From an uncultured Clostridia bacterium (lineage in GTDB: Bacteria > Bacillota > Clostridia > Christensenellales > Aristaeellaceae), in the NCBI GenBank assembly GCA_946615785.1, contig CAMOIA010000006.1:1-13924 (forward strand): 13,924 nucleotides of DNA, given 5' to 3'. The notes beneath the pieces are model-generated. The model ran no database searches, had not been told where the DNA came from, and saw nothing but the letters and a program-made list of their open reading frames with translations. Both the position numbers and the translations under genes were made by a program. This document shows, piece after piece, positions 1-6,636 of this stretch; position 1 is the stretch's first letter, and the number at the start of each line of letters is the position of its first letter.

Positions 1-546
1 ACGCTCGCGCGGAAAGGCGTCCGTTTCCTGCCTGCCGCAGGCCCGCAGGAAACGGACGACCTGACCGTGGAGGACGAACTGGTCCTGCGGCGAAGCCGTT
101 TTCCGGGCTTTTTCCAGCACGGTTTTGCGCGTCGGAAGGCGATGCGTGCTTACGCAGAATGGATTGCCCGCGAATACGGCGTCGAGGCCGCGCCGGACGA
201 TCCCCTCTGGACAGTCCCCGACGCAGGCCGGAACATGCTGCGCCTGTGCGGCGAACTGGACAGAACGGGGCCGGTGCTGCTGATGGAATACCCCTCCCGG
301 GGCCTTGACGCAAAAGGCGCGCAGACCCTGTGGGACTGTCTGAACGACGAAAAGACACAGCGCACCGGCATTCTTGTCCTCTCGGACGATCCGGAGGAGC
401 TTTTACACCTTTGCGACCGCGTGATCGTGATGCGCGAAGGGCGGACGGTTCTTTCCATCGACACGATGAACACGTCGGAAAACGAGCTTTTGCAGGCTTT
501 ATCCGGCCGCAACGCGCTTTCTTTTGACCTGGACATGACAATCTGA
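1..546 (+). CDS. Nucleoside/BMP-type ABC transporter ATP-binding protein, C-terminal part (5' end outside window)
   Basis: The frame is open from base 1, so about 181 codons of the C-terminal half of a double-ATPase ABC protein are present. The segment around bases 94-180 (FPGFFQHGF followed by a helix ending in REYGV) matches the region between ENL and the signature in YufO/NupO-type nucleoside importers. Next comes a Walker-B-like stretch, LLMEYPSRGLD (about 271-306), and the DRVIVMREG end of the domain (about 415-441). This protein would energise uptake of nucleosides or similar small molecules with two permeases, which are not in the window. Oddities: the expected LSGGN signature reads VPDAG (about 217-231), and the switch-loop His position is Ser/Asp, so this second ATPase site looks degenerate. 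A related RbsA-like sugar ATPase is the alternative. The gene ends 86 bases before the regulator start, with no obvious terminator. Confidence 0.75.
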   Translation, partial: TLARKGVRFLPAAGPQETDDLTVEDELVLRRSRFPGFFQHGFARRKAMRAYAEWIAREYGVEAAPDDPLWTVPDAGRNMLRLCGELDRTGPVLLMEYPSRGLDAKGAQTLWDCLNDEKTQRTGILVLSDDPEELLHLCDRVIVMREGRTVLSIDTMNTSENELLQALSGRNALSFDLDMTI

Positions 547-556
547 AAATGTGCCT

Positions 557-585
557 TTGACATCCGGCCGCGTTTGCGGTATTGT
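557..585 (+). promoter_or_regulatory. Sigma-A-type promoter of the TetR-ftsB-ppx operon
   Basis: A perfect -35 box TTGACA (557-562) and a -10 box TATTGT (580-585) are separated by exactly 17 bases. Transcription would begin near 592, about 40 bases before the regulator's start codon. The spacer contains a 4-bp inverted repeat, CCGC-GTTT-GCGG (568-579), and ATTG-N6-CAAT overlaps the likely start point. Either could be the operator for autoregulation by the TetR-type protein encoded just downstream; that part is inference. Confidence 0.65.
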
Positions 586-631
586 AGTATTGGAAATTCA
601 ATGGTATGAACCCTGGAGCAGCTTTAAGCAT

Positions 632-1246
632 ATGGACGACAAACGGATCACCAGGACCAAACGGAATTTAAAGAACACGCTGAAAAAGCTGCTGCGCCGA
701 AAGCCCTATGCCGATATCACCGTCACGGAACTCTGCAAGGACGCCGAGACCAGCCGGATTACGTTTTACGCCCACTACAACGGCAAAAACGATCTGGCGG
801 ACGAACTGGTGCGCGATCTTTTCGGCGAGGTCAACGAAAACCTTGAGCGCCTGCAGAGGCAGAACAACCCCTCCGGCGATCCTGTTCGCGCAGCGGAAAA
901 CATGCTCGGCGCCATCCTGGGCTGCTATGAGGCAAACCGTGAATTCTTTTCCCGTTTGAACGTGAAGGAAAGCCCGTACCTGTTTTCCTCCTTTTACGAC
1001 CACATTTTAAGCGCCGTGGAAGAAAAGCTTTCCGAGGTGCTGAACACCCCCCGCGAAGAAGTGCACCGCGACGCGGTGTTCCTGTGCGCGGGGCTGTGGA
1101 ATTACCTCAGCGAGGGCATCCGCCAGGGATGCTCCTCAGAAACCCTTCAGAAAAAAACCAGCGCGCTGGTGACCTCCATGCTCGTCGTTTTCCAGGAATG
1201 CGCGCGCATCCAACCCGGAGACCTGCCTGAAAGGAAGCGGTATTGA
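632..1246 (+). CDS. TetR/AcrR-family transcriptional regulator
   Basis: A 204-residue protein. Residues about 8-55 form the N-terminal TetR helix-turn-helix: a first helix (NLKNTLKKLL), then DITVTELCKDAETSRITFYAHY, which carries the typical recognition helix ending in TFYxHY. The rest is helical, as expected for the ligand and dimerisation domain, with no recognisable ligand signature. The frame is open back to 551, but the promoter at 557-585 lies inside that extension, so the ATG at 632 is chosen; GGAG at 615-618 is a weak, somewhat distant ribosome site. The stop codon directly abuts the ftsB start (TGA then ATG), so the regulator is co-transcribed and probably co-translated with cell-division genes. 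Its target and inducer cannot be read from the sequence; it may control its own operon. Confidence 0.85.
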   Translation: MDDKRITRTKRNLKNTLKKLLRRKPYADITVTELCKDAETSRITFYAHYNGKNDLADELVRDLFGEVNENLERLQRQNNPSGDPVRAAENMLGAILGCYEANREFFSRLNVKESPYLFSSFYDHILSAVEEKLSEVLNTPREEVHRDAVFLCAGLWNYLSEGIRQGCSSETLQKKTSALVTSMLVVFQECARIQPGDLPERKRY

Positions 1247-1582
1247 ATGAAGAACATCCTGCAGAAAGGGCTGACCCCCTTTGCACTGATCGTGCTGTGT
1301 GTGGTCCTTGTGGTGGTAACCTTCATTGTGCTTGGCGGCGTGAACAGGAATATCGACGCGCTGGAGCGGGAACAGAAGCAGATGCGTCTTGAACAGGTAG
1401 CCCTGGAAGCCCAGAGAAGCGCGTACGAAAATGAGCTGAGCCGCGTGGAGACGGATGCGTACGTGATCCGGGTGGCCCGGGAAAAATACGGCTATATCAT
1501 GCCGGGCGAGATCCGTTTTCAGATTTCCAACATCGACGATCTCTACGGCGTGCACGAGGTGACCGCGGAGGAAGTGCAATGA
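1247..1582 (+). CDS. FtsB/DivIC-family septum formation initiator
   Basis: A 111-residue bitopic membrane protein. Residues about 11-30 form one transmembrane segment, residues about 35-72 a short extracytoplasmic coiled coil, and the segment VETDAYVIRVAREKYGYIMPGE (about 67-88) is the FtsB/DivIC signature. In this family the protein joins FtsL and FtsQ/DivIB in the divisome and helps activate septal peptidoglycan synthesis. The start follows the preceding stop directly, with AAGGAAG as ribosome site. The stop overlaps the next start as ATGA (1579-1582), a sign of translational coupling to the Ppx-like gene. In many Clostridia ftsB/divIC also sits near Ppx/GppA genes. The choice between FtsB-like, DivIC and FtsL-like names is uncertain from sequence alone, so no symbol is given. 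Confidence 0.88.
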   Translation: MKNILQKGLTPFALIVLCVVLVVVTFIVLGGVNRNIDALEREQKQMRLEQVALEAQRSAYENELSRVETDAYVIRVAREKYGYIMPGEIRFQISNIDDLYGVHEVTAEEVQ

Positions 1583-2484
1583 GGCGGGCGGCCATCGCCA
1601 TCGGATCCAATTCCACAAGAATGCTCTGCGCCGACCTGCAGGGCGGCCGGATGAGGCCGATTTGCCGCGGCCGCGAAGAAACCCGGCTCTTCATGGGCCT
1701 CACGCAGGACGGCGCTTTAAGCCAGGAAGCCATGGACCGGGTGGTAAGCGCTGTAACGGCGCTGAAAAAGCAGGCTGAAAACGCCGGCGCGGAAGGCGAA
1801 ATCGCCCTGTACGCAACCAGTGCTGCCCGGGACTGCACAAACGCCCTGTACTTTCAAAAATATCTGGAAAATGAAACCGGCCTCACGCTTTCCATTATCA
1901 CAGGGGAAGAAGAGGCCGAACTTGCATATCTTGCGGTTTCAGACGGACGGGACACGCTGGTGATCGATATCGGCGGCGGTTCCACGGAACTGACCCTCGG
2001 CCAATGCGGCGCGCACGAGGGAATCAGCCTGCAGCTTGGCGCTTCCAGGCTTCTTAAGCGCTTTCCCGTGAAAAGCGCGTCCGACGCAGAAGCCCTGATT
2101 GCCGGAATCCTCGCTTCCCCGGAAATGGCCAGGGCAAAACCGCTTGCGCTGTCGTTTTGCTCCGCTCCGGTTCCCGTGCGCGGCATCGGCGGCACCATGA
2201 CCGCCTACCGGGACATCGCAGCGGCGGATCCATCGCGCTTTGAGGGCGGCGTTCTGAACGCGAAAAGCCTGGATACGCTGATCCGCTTTCTTGCGCCCAT
2301 GACCCTGCTGCAGCGCAGCGCAGTACCCGGCCTGCCGCCGGCCAGGGCACCGCACATCGTGCACGGCCTGTGCATCCTGCGCGCCGTCTTCGAAACATTC
2401 CGCATTGAAAGCATGCTCGCCCTTGGCGTCAACAACCTGGACGGCTTCCTGCTCCGGGAAGCAAGGGCTCTCAATAACCGATGA
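1579..2484 (+). CDS. ppx: Ppx/GppA-family phosphatase (exopolyphosphatase/guanosine pentaphosphatase type)
   Basis: A 301-residue protein, the size of the short two-domain Ppx form. Phosphate-loop 1 is IGSNSTR (8-14), the catalytic-Glu segment is ITGEEEAEL (107-115), phosphate-loop 2 is IDIGGGSTEL (129-138), LGASRLLKRF (153-162) follows, and a second-domain IGGT is at 203-206. Family members remove terminal phosphate from polyphosphate or convert pppGpp to ppGpp. One oddity stands out: the Asp that normally precedes the first glycine (DxGSNS) is Ala7 here (AIAIGSNS). That Asp helps position the metal and phosphate in this actin-like fold, so activity may be altered. The ATG overlaps the ftsB stop. 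An AGGAGG for the next gene overlaps this gene's stop codon, so the genes form one unit. Substrate is not predictable from sequence. Confidence 0.88.
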   Translation: MRRAAIAIGSNSTRMLCADLQGGRMRPICRGREETRLFMGLTQDGALSQEAMDRVVSAVTALKKQAENAGAEGEIALYATSAARDCTNALYFQKYLENETGLTLSIITGEEEAELAYLAVSDGRDTLVIDIGGGSTELTLGQCGAHEGISLQLGASRLLKRFPVKSASDAEALIAGILASPEMARAKPLALSFCSAPVPVRGIGGTMTAYRDIAAADPSRFEGGVLNAKSLDTLIRFLAPMTLLQRSAVPGLPPARAPHIVHGLCILRAVFETFRIESMLALGVNNLDGFLLREARALNNR

Positions 2485-2497
2485 GGAGGCCGCTGCG

Positions 2498-4192
2498 ATG
2501 AAAAAAGCATGGATCTGGCTCGCCGTCCTGCTCATTCTGTGCCTGACGGCGCTGCTCGTCGTCATCGGGCAGAAAAACGAAGCTGAGCAAAAGCTCAGGG
2601 CCGAAATCGAACAGTCCTCCGCAATCCAGGCCGACCTGGAGGAAAGCCTTGCCCAGGCCGGCGCGGACATTGAACGCCAGCAGCAGGAAAACGAGGCGCT
2701 CCGCGCACAGTCCCAGTGGCTTGAAAGCGCGGTGGATGCGTCCCTGGAGCGCGCTACGCAGGTGGAAAATGCAAACACAGCTTTAACCGCGGATCTGAAC
2801 GCCGCGCAGGCGGAGCTGGAAGGGCTGCAGCGGCGCCTGCAGGAAGCGCTCGGCGCGCTCGCGAGCCACGCGGACGCCCTTCAGGCCGCGAGGATGGAAA
2901 ACGGCGTCCTTTCCAACGAAGTGGAAGAAAAACGGTCAGAAATCGAGGAATTGACAATTCGAGTGGAAAATTTAACCGAGAATTGTATCGTTTTAACCAC
3001 TCAGGTGGAGGAGAATGAGGCTGTCATCGCACAGCTGCGCGCCCAGGCGGAAGCGTTCGCATCCGAAAAGGAATCCCTGATCGCAAATGTGGAGGATTCG
3101 AATGCACAAGCCGCGCAAAATCTGCAGGAAGTGGAGTTCCTGCGATCACAAAGAGACGAAATGGCCACTCAGGTGGAGGCTTTAAGTGAAGAACGCGAAA
3201 CGCTATCGGCCCGCGTAACCGTCCTGACGCAAAACGCCGGGGACTTGCAGCGTCAGGTAGAAGCCCTTCTTGCACAGAAGGACGCTTTGCAGGAACAGCT
3301 CGATACGCTAACCGAACAAAAAGCAGCCAGCGAGCAGACGGCTGATGCGCTCACCGAAGCCAACGATCAGCTCTCCGCCATGGTGGAAACGCTCATTTCC
3401 GAAAACGCGGAGCTGACCGCATCAGTGGAGAGTATTAACGTTGAAAAGGCCAATTTGACCGAAATGGTGGAGATTCTTGCAAACGATTATCAGGAATCGA
3501 TCGGTCAGGTGGAGACATTGACCTTGGAAAACCAGGAACTGACGGTCAGAACGCAAGCCCTTGAAAATGCCAACACAGCCCTGGAAGAGCGGAACCTGGC
3601 GCTTGCTGAGCAGGCAGAGCAGGCAACGAGGGAAACTGAAGCGATGCGGAGGGACATGGACGCTCTCCGCGCAGCCGCGGCGCAAAGCAGCCAGGAGAGC
3701 TTTCCTGCACAAAGCGTACCGGACGGCGCGGAAAACGCCAAAGCGCCCGAAGACGGTTCCGCGCCGGTTACGGTTTCTCAGAACCAAAATGTGATCACGC
3801 TCGGCGTCTGGACGGAGCCGGACGGCTTTGAGTGCCTTGAAACACGCAGCGATCCCTTCGTCCGCGTCTATACGCTGCCTGAAAACGAAGAAATCCGGTC
3901 AGCGACCGTCGAAGCGCTGCCGGGCCCCGTCGAAGCGCTTCTTGCGCAGGAAGGCGGACTTCCCATTACCTGGCAGGACGATACCGGTTCGCACACCTGC
4001 CTGATCCAGGACGTCCCGGGCGAAGATCCGTCCGGAGTCTCCCGCACGCTCAAATGCCTTGTGCCGGCCGGACAGGGCGTGCTTCGCGTAAGCGTGCAGT
4101 GCCGTCCTTTGCCCGCAGCCCAGCTGCCGACCCCTGAAAGGCTGCTTGACACGGCAGCCTCGCTGCTTGCGTCCTTCAACCCTGAATTTTGA
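2498..4192 (+). CDS. Membrane-anchored coiled-coil protein with a 14-residue repeat array and a C-terminal domain of unknown function
   Basis: A 564-residue protein with no family I recognise. Residues 4-24 are one hydrophobic segment preceded by lysines, giving an N-terminal anchor (or uncleaved signal) with the rest probably outside the cell. Residues about 26-400 are almost continuous coiled coil, Glu/Gln/Ala/Leu-rich. Within it, residues 142-351 hold fifteen 14-residue units, most beginning Val-Glu. Residues about 400-430 are a Pro/Gly/Ala linker, and residues about 431-564 a mixed, beta-rich domain with three cysteines. The ATG at 2498 is chosen over the upstream in-frame codon at 2405, which lies inside ppx; AGGAGG at 2484-2489 is ideally spaced. 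It is last in the regulator-ftsB-ppx operon, so a role in division or the cell envelope is plausible but is inference. Confidence 0.85.
   Translation: MKKAWIWLAVLLILCLTALLVVIGQKNEAEQKLRAEIEQSSAIQADLEESLAQAGADIERQQQENEALRAQSQWLESAVDASLERATQVENANTALTADLNAAQAELEGLQRRLQEALGALASHADALQAARMENGVLSNEVEEKRSEIEELTIRVENLTENCIVLTTQVEENEAVIAQLRAQAEAFASEKESLIANVEDSNAQAAQNLQEVEFLRSQRDEMATQVEALSEERETLSARVTVLTQNAGDLQRQVEALLAQKDALQEQLDTLTEQKAASEQTADALTEANDQLSAMVETLISENAELTASVESINVEKANLTEMVEILANDYQESIGQVETLTLENQELTVRTQALENANTALEERNLALAEQAEQATRETEAMRRDMDALRAAAAQSSQESFPAQSVPDGAENAKAPEDGSAPVTVSQNQNVITLGVWTEPDGFECLETRSDPFVRVYTLPENEEIRSATVEALPGPVEALLAQEGGLPITWQDDTGSHTCLIQDVPGEDPSGVSRTLKCLVPAGQGVLRVSVQCRPLPAAQLPTPERLLDTAASLLASFNPEF
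2921..3550 (+). repeat. Fifteen tandem 42-bp (14-residue) units inside the coiled-coil gene
   Basis: Counting from Val142, a Val falls every 14 residues at 142, 156, 170, 198, 212, 226, 240, 254, 296, 310, 324 and 338. It is followed by Glu in all cases but one (240). The off-pattern phases 184, 268 and 282 still carry Ala-Glu, Leu-Asp and Ala-Asp. No insertion or deletion breaks the phase. Leu is common at unit positions 4 and 11. At DNA level the unit start is often GTGGAA/GTGGAG, and TCAGGTGGAG recurs near 3000, 3170 and 3504. Fourteen residues equal two heptads, so the array should form an unbroken coiled coil. Confidence 0.8.
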
Positions 4193-4241
4193 TGTTTTTC
4201 CAGGAATTTGCGTTCAAAAACAGCTTTTTCGCCATATTGCC

Positions 4242-4272
4242 TATGGTAAAGTCGAAAAGGTTATGGTAAAAT
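4242..4272 (+). promoter_or_regulatory. Extended -10 promoter and TATGGTAAA direct repeat before the M24 peptidase gene
   Basis: TATGGTAAA occurs at 4242-4250 and again at 4262-4270, with starts 20 bases apart (about two helical turns). The second copy continues as TGGTAAAAT, an extended -10 element with TAAAAT at 4267-4272, which suits the absence of a good -35 at normal spacing. The start codon lies 33 bases downstream. The repeat may be a regulator site or two tandem -10 elements. The rest of 4193-4305 is AT-richer, with no gene and no convincing terminator. Confidence 0.45.
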
Positions 4273-4305
4273 AGCTTGGATCGTCATGGAGTCGGGAGGC
4301 ATTGG

Positions 4306-5373
4306 ATGAACAGAGCGGAAGCTCTTCGCGCCCGCGCAAACCTGAAAAAGCGTGAAGGTATTTATGTGACCAAACCCTCGAACATGTTTTACCTCACCGG
4401 TTACACCGGGGAGGGCGTGCTCGTCCTGACGGACAACTGCGCAGCCATCGTTACCGATTTCCGGTACACCGAGCAGGCAGCGCAGCAGGCGCCCGGCTTC
4501 GAGGTGGAAATGGTCGAGCGCGGCACATTGCATGCATCTGTAGCCTGGCGGCTTTTCCAGTCGGAAGGCGTCACCGACGTTCTCTACGAAGACGACAGCG
4601 TGACCGTGCGCGATTTTACCGCGCTGCAAAAGGCCATGCCCGGCGCGGTTTTCCGTCCCCTTGAGGGCATTCCCGAGGACATGCGCAAGGTGAAGGATGA
4701 AGGCGAAATCGCCCGCATCCGCAGGGCCTGCGCCATTTCCTGCGAAGCGTTTTCGGAGCTCCTTACGTTCGTCAGGGCCGGGATGACGGAAAAAGAGGCG
4801 CAATTGCACCTTGACTACACCATGCTTTCCATCGGCGCGGACGCGCTGGCGTTTCACACCATCGCCGCCGCCGGTGAGCACGGTTCCCTCCCCCACGCCG
4901 TCCCGTCCGACCGGGTCATTCGCGAAGGGGAGATGCTCACGCTGGATTTCGGCGCGCGCAAGGGGGGCTACGACGCGGATATGACGCGCACCGTCGCCTT
5001 CGGCGAACCGAATGCCGAAATGAAGCGCGTGTACGAAACCGTGCTCCGGGCGCAGCTTGAATGCGAGGCCATGCTCCGGCCCGGCGCAAGCTGCCGCGAG
5101 ATCGACGCGCACGCCCGGCGCGTGATCGACGGCGCGGGCTATGCAGGGCGCTTCGGACACGGGCTCGGGCACGGTGTGGGCATTGACATTCACGAGCAGC
5201 CGCGGCTTTCCACTACGTCCGAGGACATTCTGTGCCCCGGGCACATCGTCACGGTGGAACCCGGTATCTACATTCCAGGGCTTGGCGGCGTCAGGATCGA
5301 AGACACCTGCGTGATTACGGAGGATGGCTTTGAAAGCCTTGTGACCGCGCCCAAAGAACTTTTGATCCTGTGA
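4306..5373 (+). CDS. M24-family Xaa-Pro aminopeptidase (Xaa-Pro dipeptidase-like)
   Basis: A 355-residue protein with the creatinase-type N-terminal domain (residues 1-125) and the pita-bread M24 domain (about 132-350). All five metal ligands are recognisable: Asp214 (LDFGA), Asp225 (DADMTRT), His289 (GHGLGHGVG), Glu318 (VEPGIY) and Glu332 (RIED). His184 and His197 match the substrate-pocket histidines. The enzyme is a cytoplasmic dinuclear-metal peptidase that removes an N-terminal residue preceding proline or splits Xaa-Pro dipeptides. The ATG at 4306 follows GGGAGG (4294-4299) at good spacing, so it is preferred over an in-frame TTG at 4276. It lies 63 bases upstream of efp, a pairing common in Bacillota; polyproline is also what EF-P helps to translate. 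Aminopeptidase versus dipeptidase activity is not decided by sequence. Confidence 0.92.
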   Translation: MNRAEALRARANLKKREGIYVTKPSNMFYLTGYTGEGVLVLTDNCAAIVTDFRYTEQAAQQAPGFEVEMVERGTLHASVAWRLFQSEGVTDVLYEDDSVTVRDFTALQKAMPGAVFRPLEGIPEDMRKVKDEGEIARIRRACAISCEAFSELLTFVRAGMTEKEAQLHLDYTMLSIGADALAFHTIAAAGEHGSLPHAVPSDRVIREGEMLTLDFGARKGGYDADMTRTVAFGEPNAEMKRVYETVLRAQLECEAMLRPGASCREIDAHARRVIDGAGYAGRFGHGLGHGVGIDIHEQPRLSTTSEDILCPGHIVTVEPGIYIPGLGGVRIEDTCVITEDGFESLVTAPKELLIL

Positions 5374-5436
5374 ACCTTAGGGCCGTAAAAGTCCCTATTG
5401 TGATCTACTTTAACAGCAAACGGAGGAATTCAAACC

Positions 5437-5994
5437 ATGATTACGGCGGGAGATTTCAAAAAAGGCATCACCATCGAATGGGACGGCGGCGTATGGAACA
5501 TCGTTGACTTCCAGCACGTTAAGCCCGGCAAGGGCGCGGCTTTCGTTCGTACCAAGATCAAGAACGTCATGACCGGCGCCGTGGTGGAACGCACCTTCAA
5601 CCCCACCGACAAAATGCCCCGTGCCATCATTGAAACCAAGGAAATGCAGTACCTCTACAACGACGGCGATCTGTACTATTTCATGGATCCGGATACCTAT
5701 GAGCAGATGCCGCTGAGCAAGAGCGCCGTAGAGGACGCCATTGTGTTCGTGAAGGAAAATACGAACGTGACCATCCGCTATTTCAAGGGCCAGCCCTTCA
5801 GCGTGGAAGCGCCGAACTTTGTGGAACTGGAAGTCACCAAGACCGAGCCCGGCTTCAAGGGCGACACCGCTTCCAACACCTTCAAGCCCGCCACGGTGGA
5901 AACCGGGTATGAGCTTCAGGTGCCGCTGTTCATCAACATCGGCGATATGATCAAAATCGATACCCGCAGCGGCGAATATCTCTCCCGCGCCTGA
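5437..5994 (+). CDS. efp: Translation elongation factor P
   Basis: A 185-residue protein of normal EF-P length, with the three-barrel layout: KOW-like domain 1 (about 1-63), OB domain 2 (about 65-127) and C-terminal OB domain 3 (about 128-185, ending GDMIKIDTRSGEYLSRA). EF-P binds between the ribosomal P and E sites and relieves stalling at consecutive prolines. The domain-1 loop VKPGKGAAF carries Lys32, the position that is modified in many bacteria. No EpmA/EpmB or YmfI gene is in the window, so its modification state is unknown. GGAGG at 5422-5426 serves the ATG. Codons are strongly biased to AAG, AAC and ACC, as in highly expressed genes. A 5-bp inverted repeat, TAGGG/CCCTA (5378-5396), lies in the leader; its role is unknown. 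Confidence 0.97.
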   Translation: MITAGDFKKGITIEWDGGVWNIVDFQHVKPGKGAAFVRTKIKNVMTGAVVERTFNPTDKMPRAIIETKEMQYLYNDGDLYYFMDPDTYEQMPLSKSAVEDAIVFVKENTNVTIRYFKGQPFSVEAPNFVELEVTKTEPGFKGDTASNTFKPATVETGYELQVPLFINIGDMIKIDTRSGEYLSRA

Positions 5995-6012
5995 CGGCAG
6001 AAAGGGTTTTTT

Positions 6013-6438
6013 ATGAGCAAGCTTTCTGAAAACGCCGCCCGCATCCAGGGCCTTATCGAAGGCAGCGGGCTGGATCAGGACAAGCAGAAGGACGCGGTCA
6101 TCAAAGCGCTGACCGACGCCGTATTCGACCTGACGAAGGAAATCGAAACCCTCCGTGAGGAGTTGAGCGACCTGAATGACTTCGTCGACAGCATCGACAG
6201 CGATCTTGGCGACCTCGAAGACGCTTTTTATGACGACGAGGACGACGATGATGACGATGATGACGACGACGAGGATGATGACGATGATGACGATGACGAC
6301 CGCACCGTCGATTATCTCTGCCCCCACTGCGGGCAGGAGATGACGTTCAACGTGGACGACTTCGACTTTGACGAGGATTACCTCTGCCCGAACTGTCATC
6401 AGCCCCTGTTCCCAAAGACGCCGGATTCCGACGACTGA
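6013..6438 (+). CDS. CD1247-like acidic zinc-ribbon protein
   Basis: A 141-residue, probably cytoplasmic protein. The N-terminal helical part (about 3-52, starting LSENAARIQGLIEGSGLD) matches what is called the CD1247 N-terminal domain in Clostridia, where the gene also sits after efp. Residues 74-96 are an unbroken run of 23 Asp/Glu. The C-terminal part carries CPHC (103-106) and CPNC (125-128), a four-cysteine zinc ribbon. It starts 18 bases after the efp stop with AAAGGG at 6001-6006, so it is co-transcribed with efp, and a strong terminator follows 14 bases after its stop. Function is unknown; a nucleic-acid, ribosome or RNA polymerase partner is a guess from the zinc ribbon and acidic tract. 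The family name comes from memory of Clostridial annotation and needs a domain search. Confidence 0.8.
   Translation: MSKLSENAARIQGLIEGSGLDQDKQKDAVIKALTDAVFDLTKEIETLREELSDLNDFVDSIDSDLGDLEDAFYDDEDDDDDDDDDDEDDDDDDDDDRTVDYLCPHCGQEMTFNVDDFDFDEDYLCPNCHQPLFPKTPDSDD
6232..6300 (+). repeat. GAY trinucleotide tract encoding 23 acidic residues
   Basis: The bases are an imperfect (GAC/GAT) triplet run interrupted by two GAG codons. It encodes only Asp and Glu. GAC and GAT are mixed, so the tract is not a pure simple repeat, but its length may still vary between strains by slippage. Confidence 0.85.
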
Positions 6439-6452
6439 TCCTGTTTCTTTTC

Positions 6453-6485
6453 CCCTGCCGCGTCCTGCGGCAGGGTTTTTGTTTT
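6453..6485 (+). terminator. Rho-independent terminator of the efp unit
   Basis: CCCTGCCGC (6453-6461) pairs perfectly with GCGGCAGGG (6467-6475) across a 5-base loop and is followed by TTTTTGTTTT. The hairpin starts 14 bases after the zinc-ribbon gene's stop codon. Confidence 0.95.
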
Positions 6486-6576
6486 GCGTCCTTTGCTTTC
6501 CCCGCGCCTTCAAAGGCTGGCCGGCCGCAAGCACGGCGCGAATCTGCTCATTTCATGCCGCCCGGGCGTTTCTTCG

Positions 6577-6605
6577 TTGCGCGCGCATGGAAAAAGTGGT
6601 ATGCT
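6577..6605 (+). promoter_or_regulatory. Promoter of the esterase gene
   Basis: TTGCGC (6577-6582) and TATGCT (6600-6605) are separated by 17 bases, and a TGG just before the -10 makes it an extended -10 element. Each box matches the consensus at 4 of 6 bases. The start codon is 32 bases downstream, and the site follows the terminator of the previous unit. Confidence 0.55.
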
Positions 6606-6636
6606 TTGGAAAAGAATATTGAATCAGGAGGTCGCT

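Noticed and set aside
2921..3550. 42-bp periodic DNA considered as a CRISPR-like or VNTR array
   Set aside because: The units are in frame inside a coiled-coil gene and are conserved at protein rather than base level, with no constant repeat and variable spacer structure.
4261..5244. 327-codon minus-strand open frame opposite the M24 peptidase
   Set aside because: It mirrors a gene with all catalytic residues on the plus strand; its translation is rich in His/Ala/Gly/Val with no domain, as expected for the antisense of GC-rich coding DNA.
5410..6534. 374-codon minus-strand open frame across efp and the acidic zinc-ribbon gene
   Set aside because: It spans two well-supported plus-strand genes and a terminator; its Val/Ile run is simply the antisense of the acidic GAY tract.
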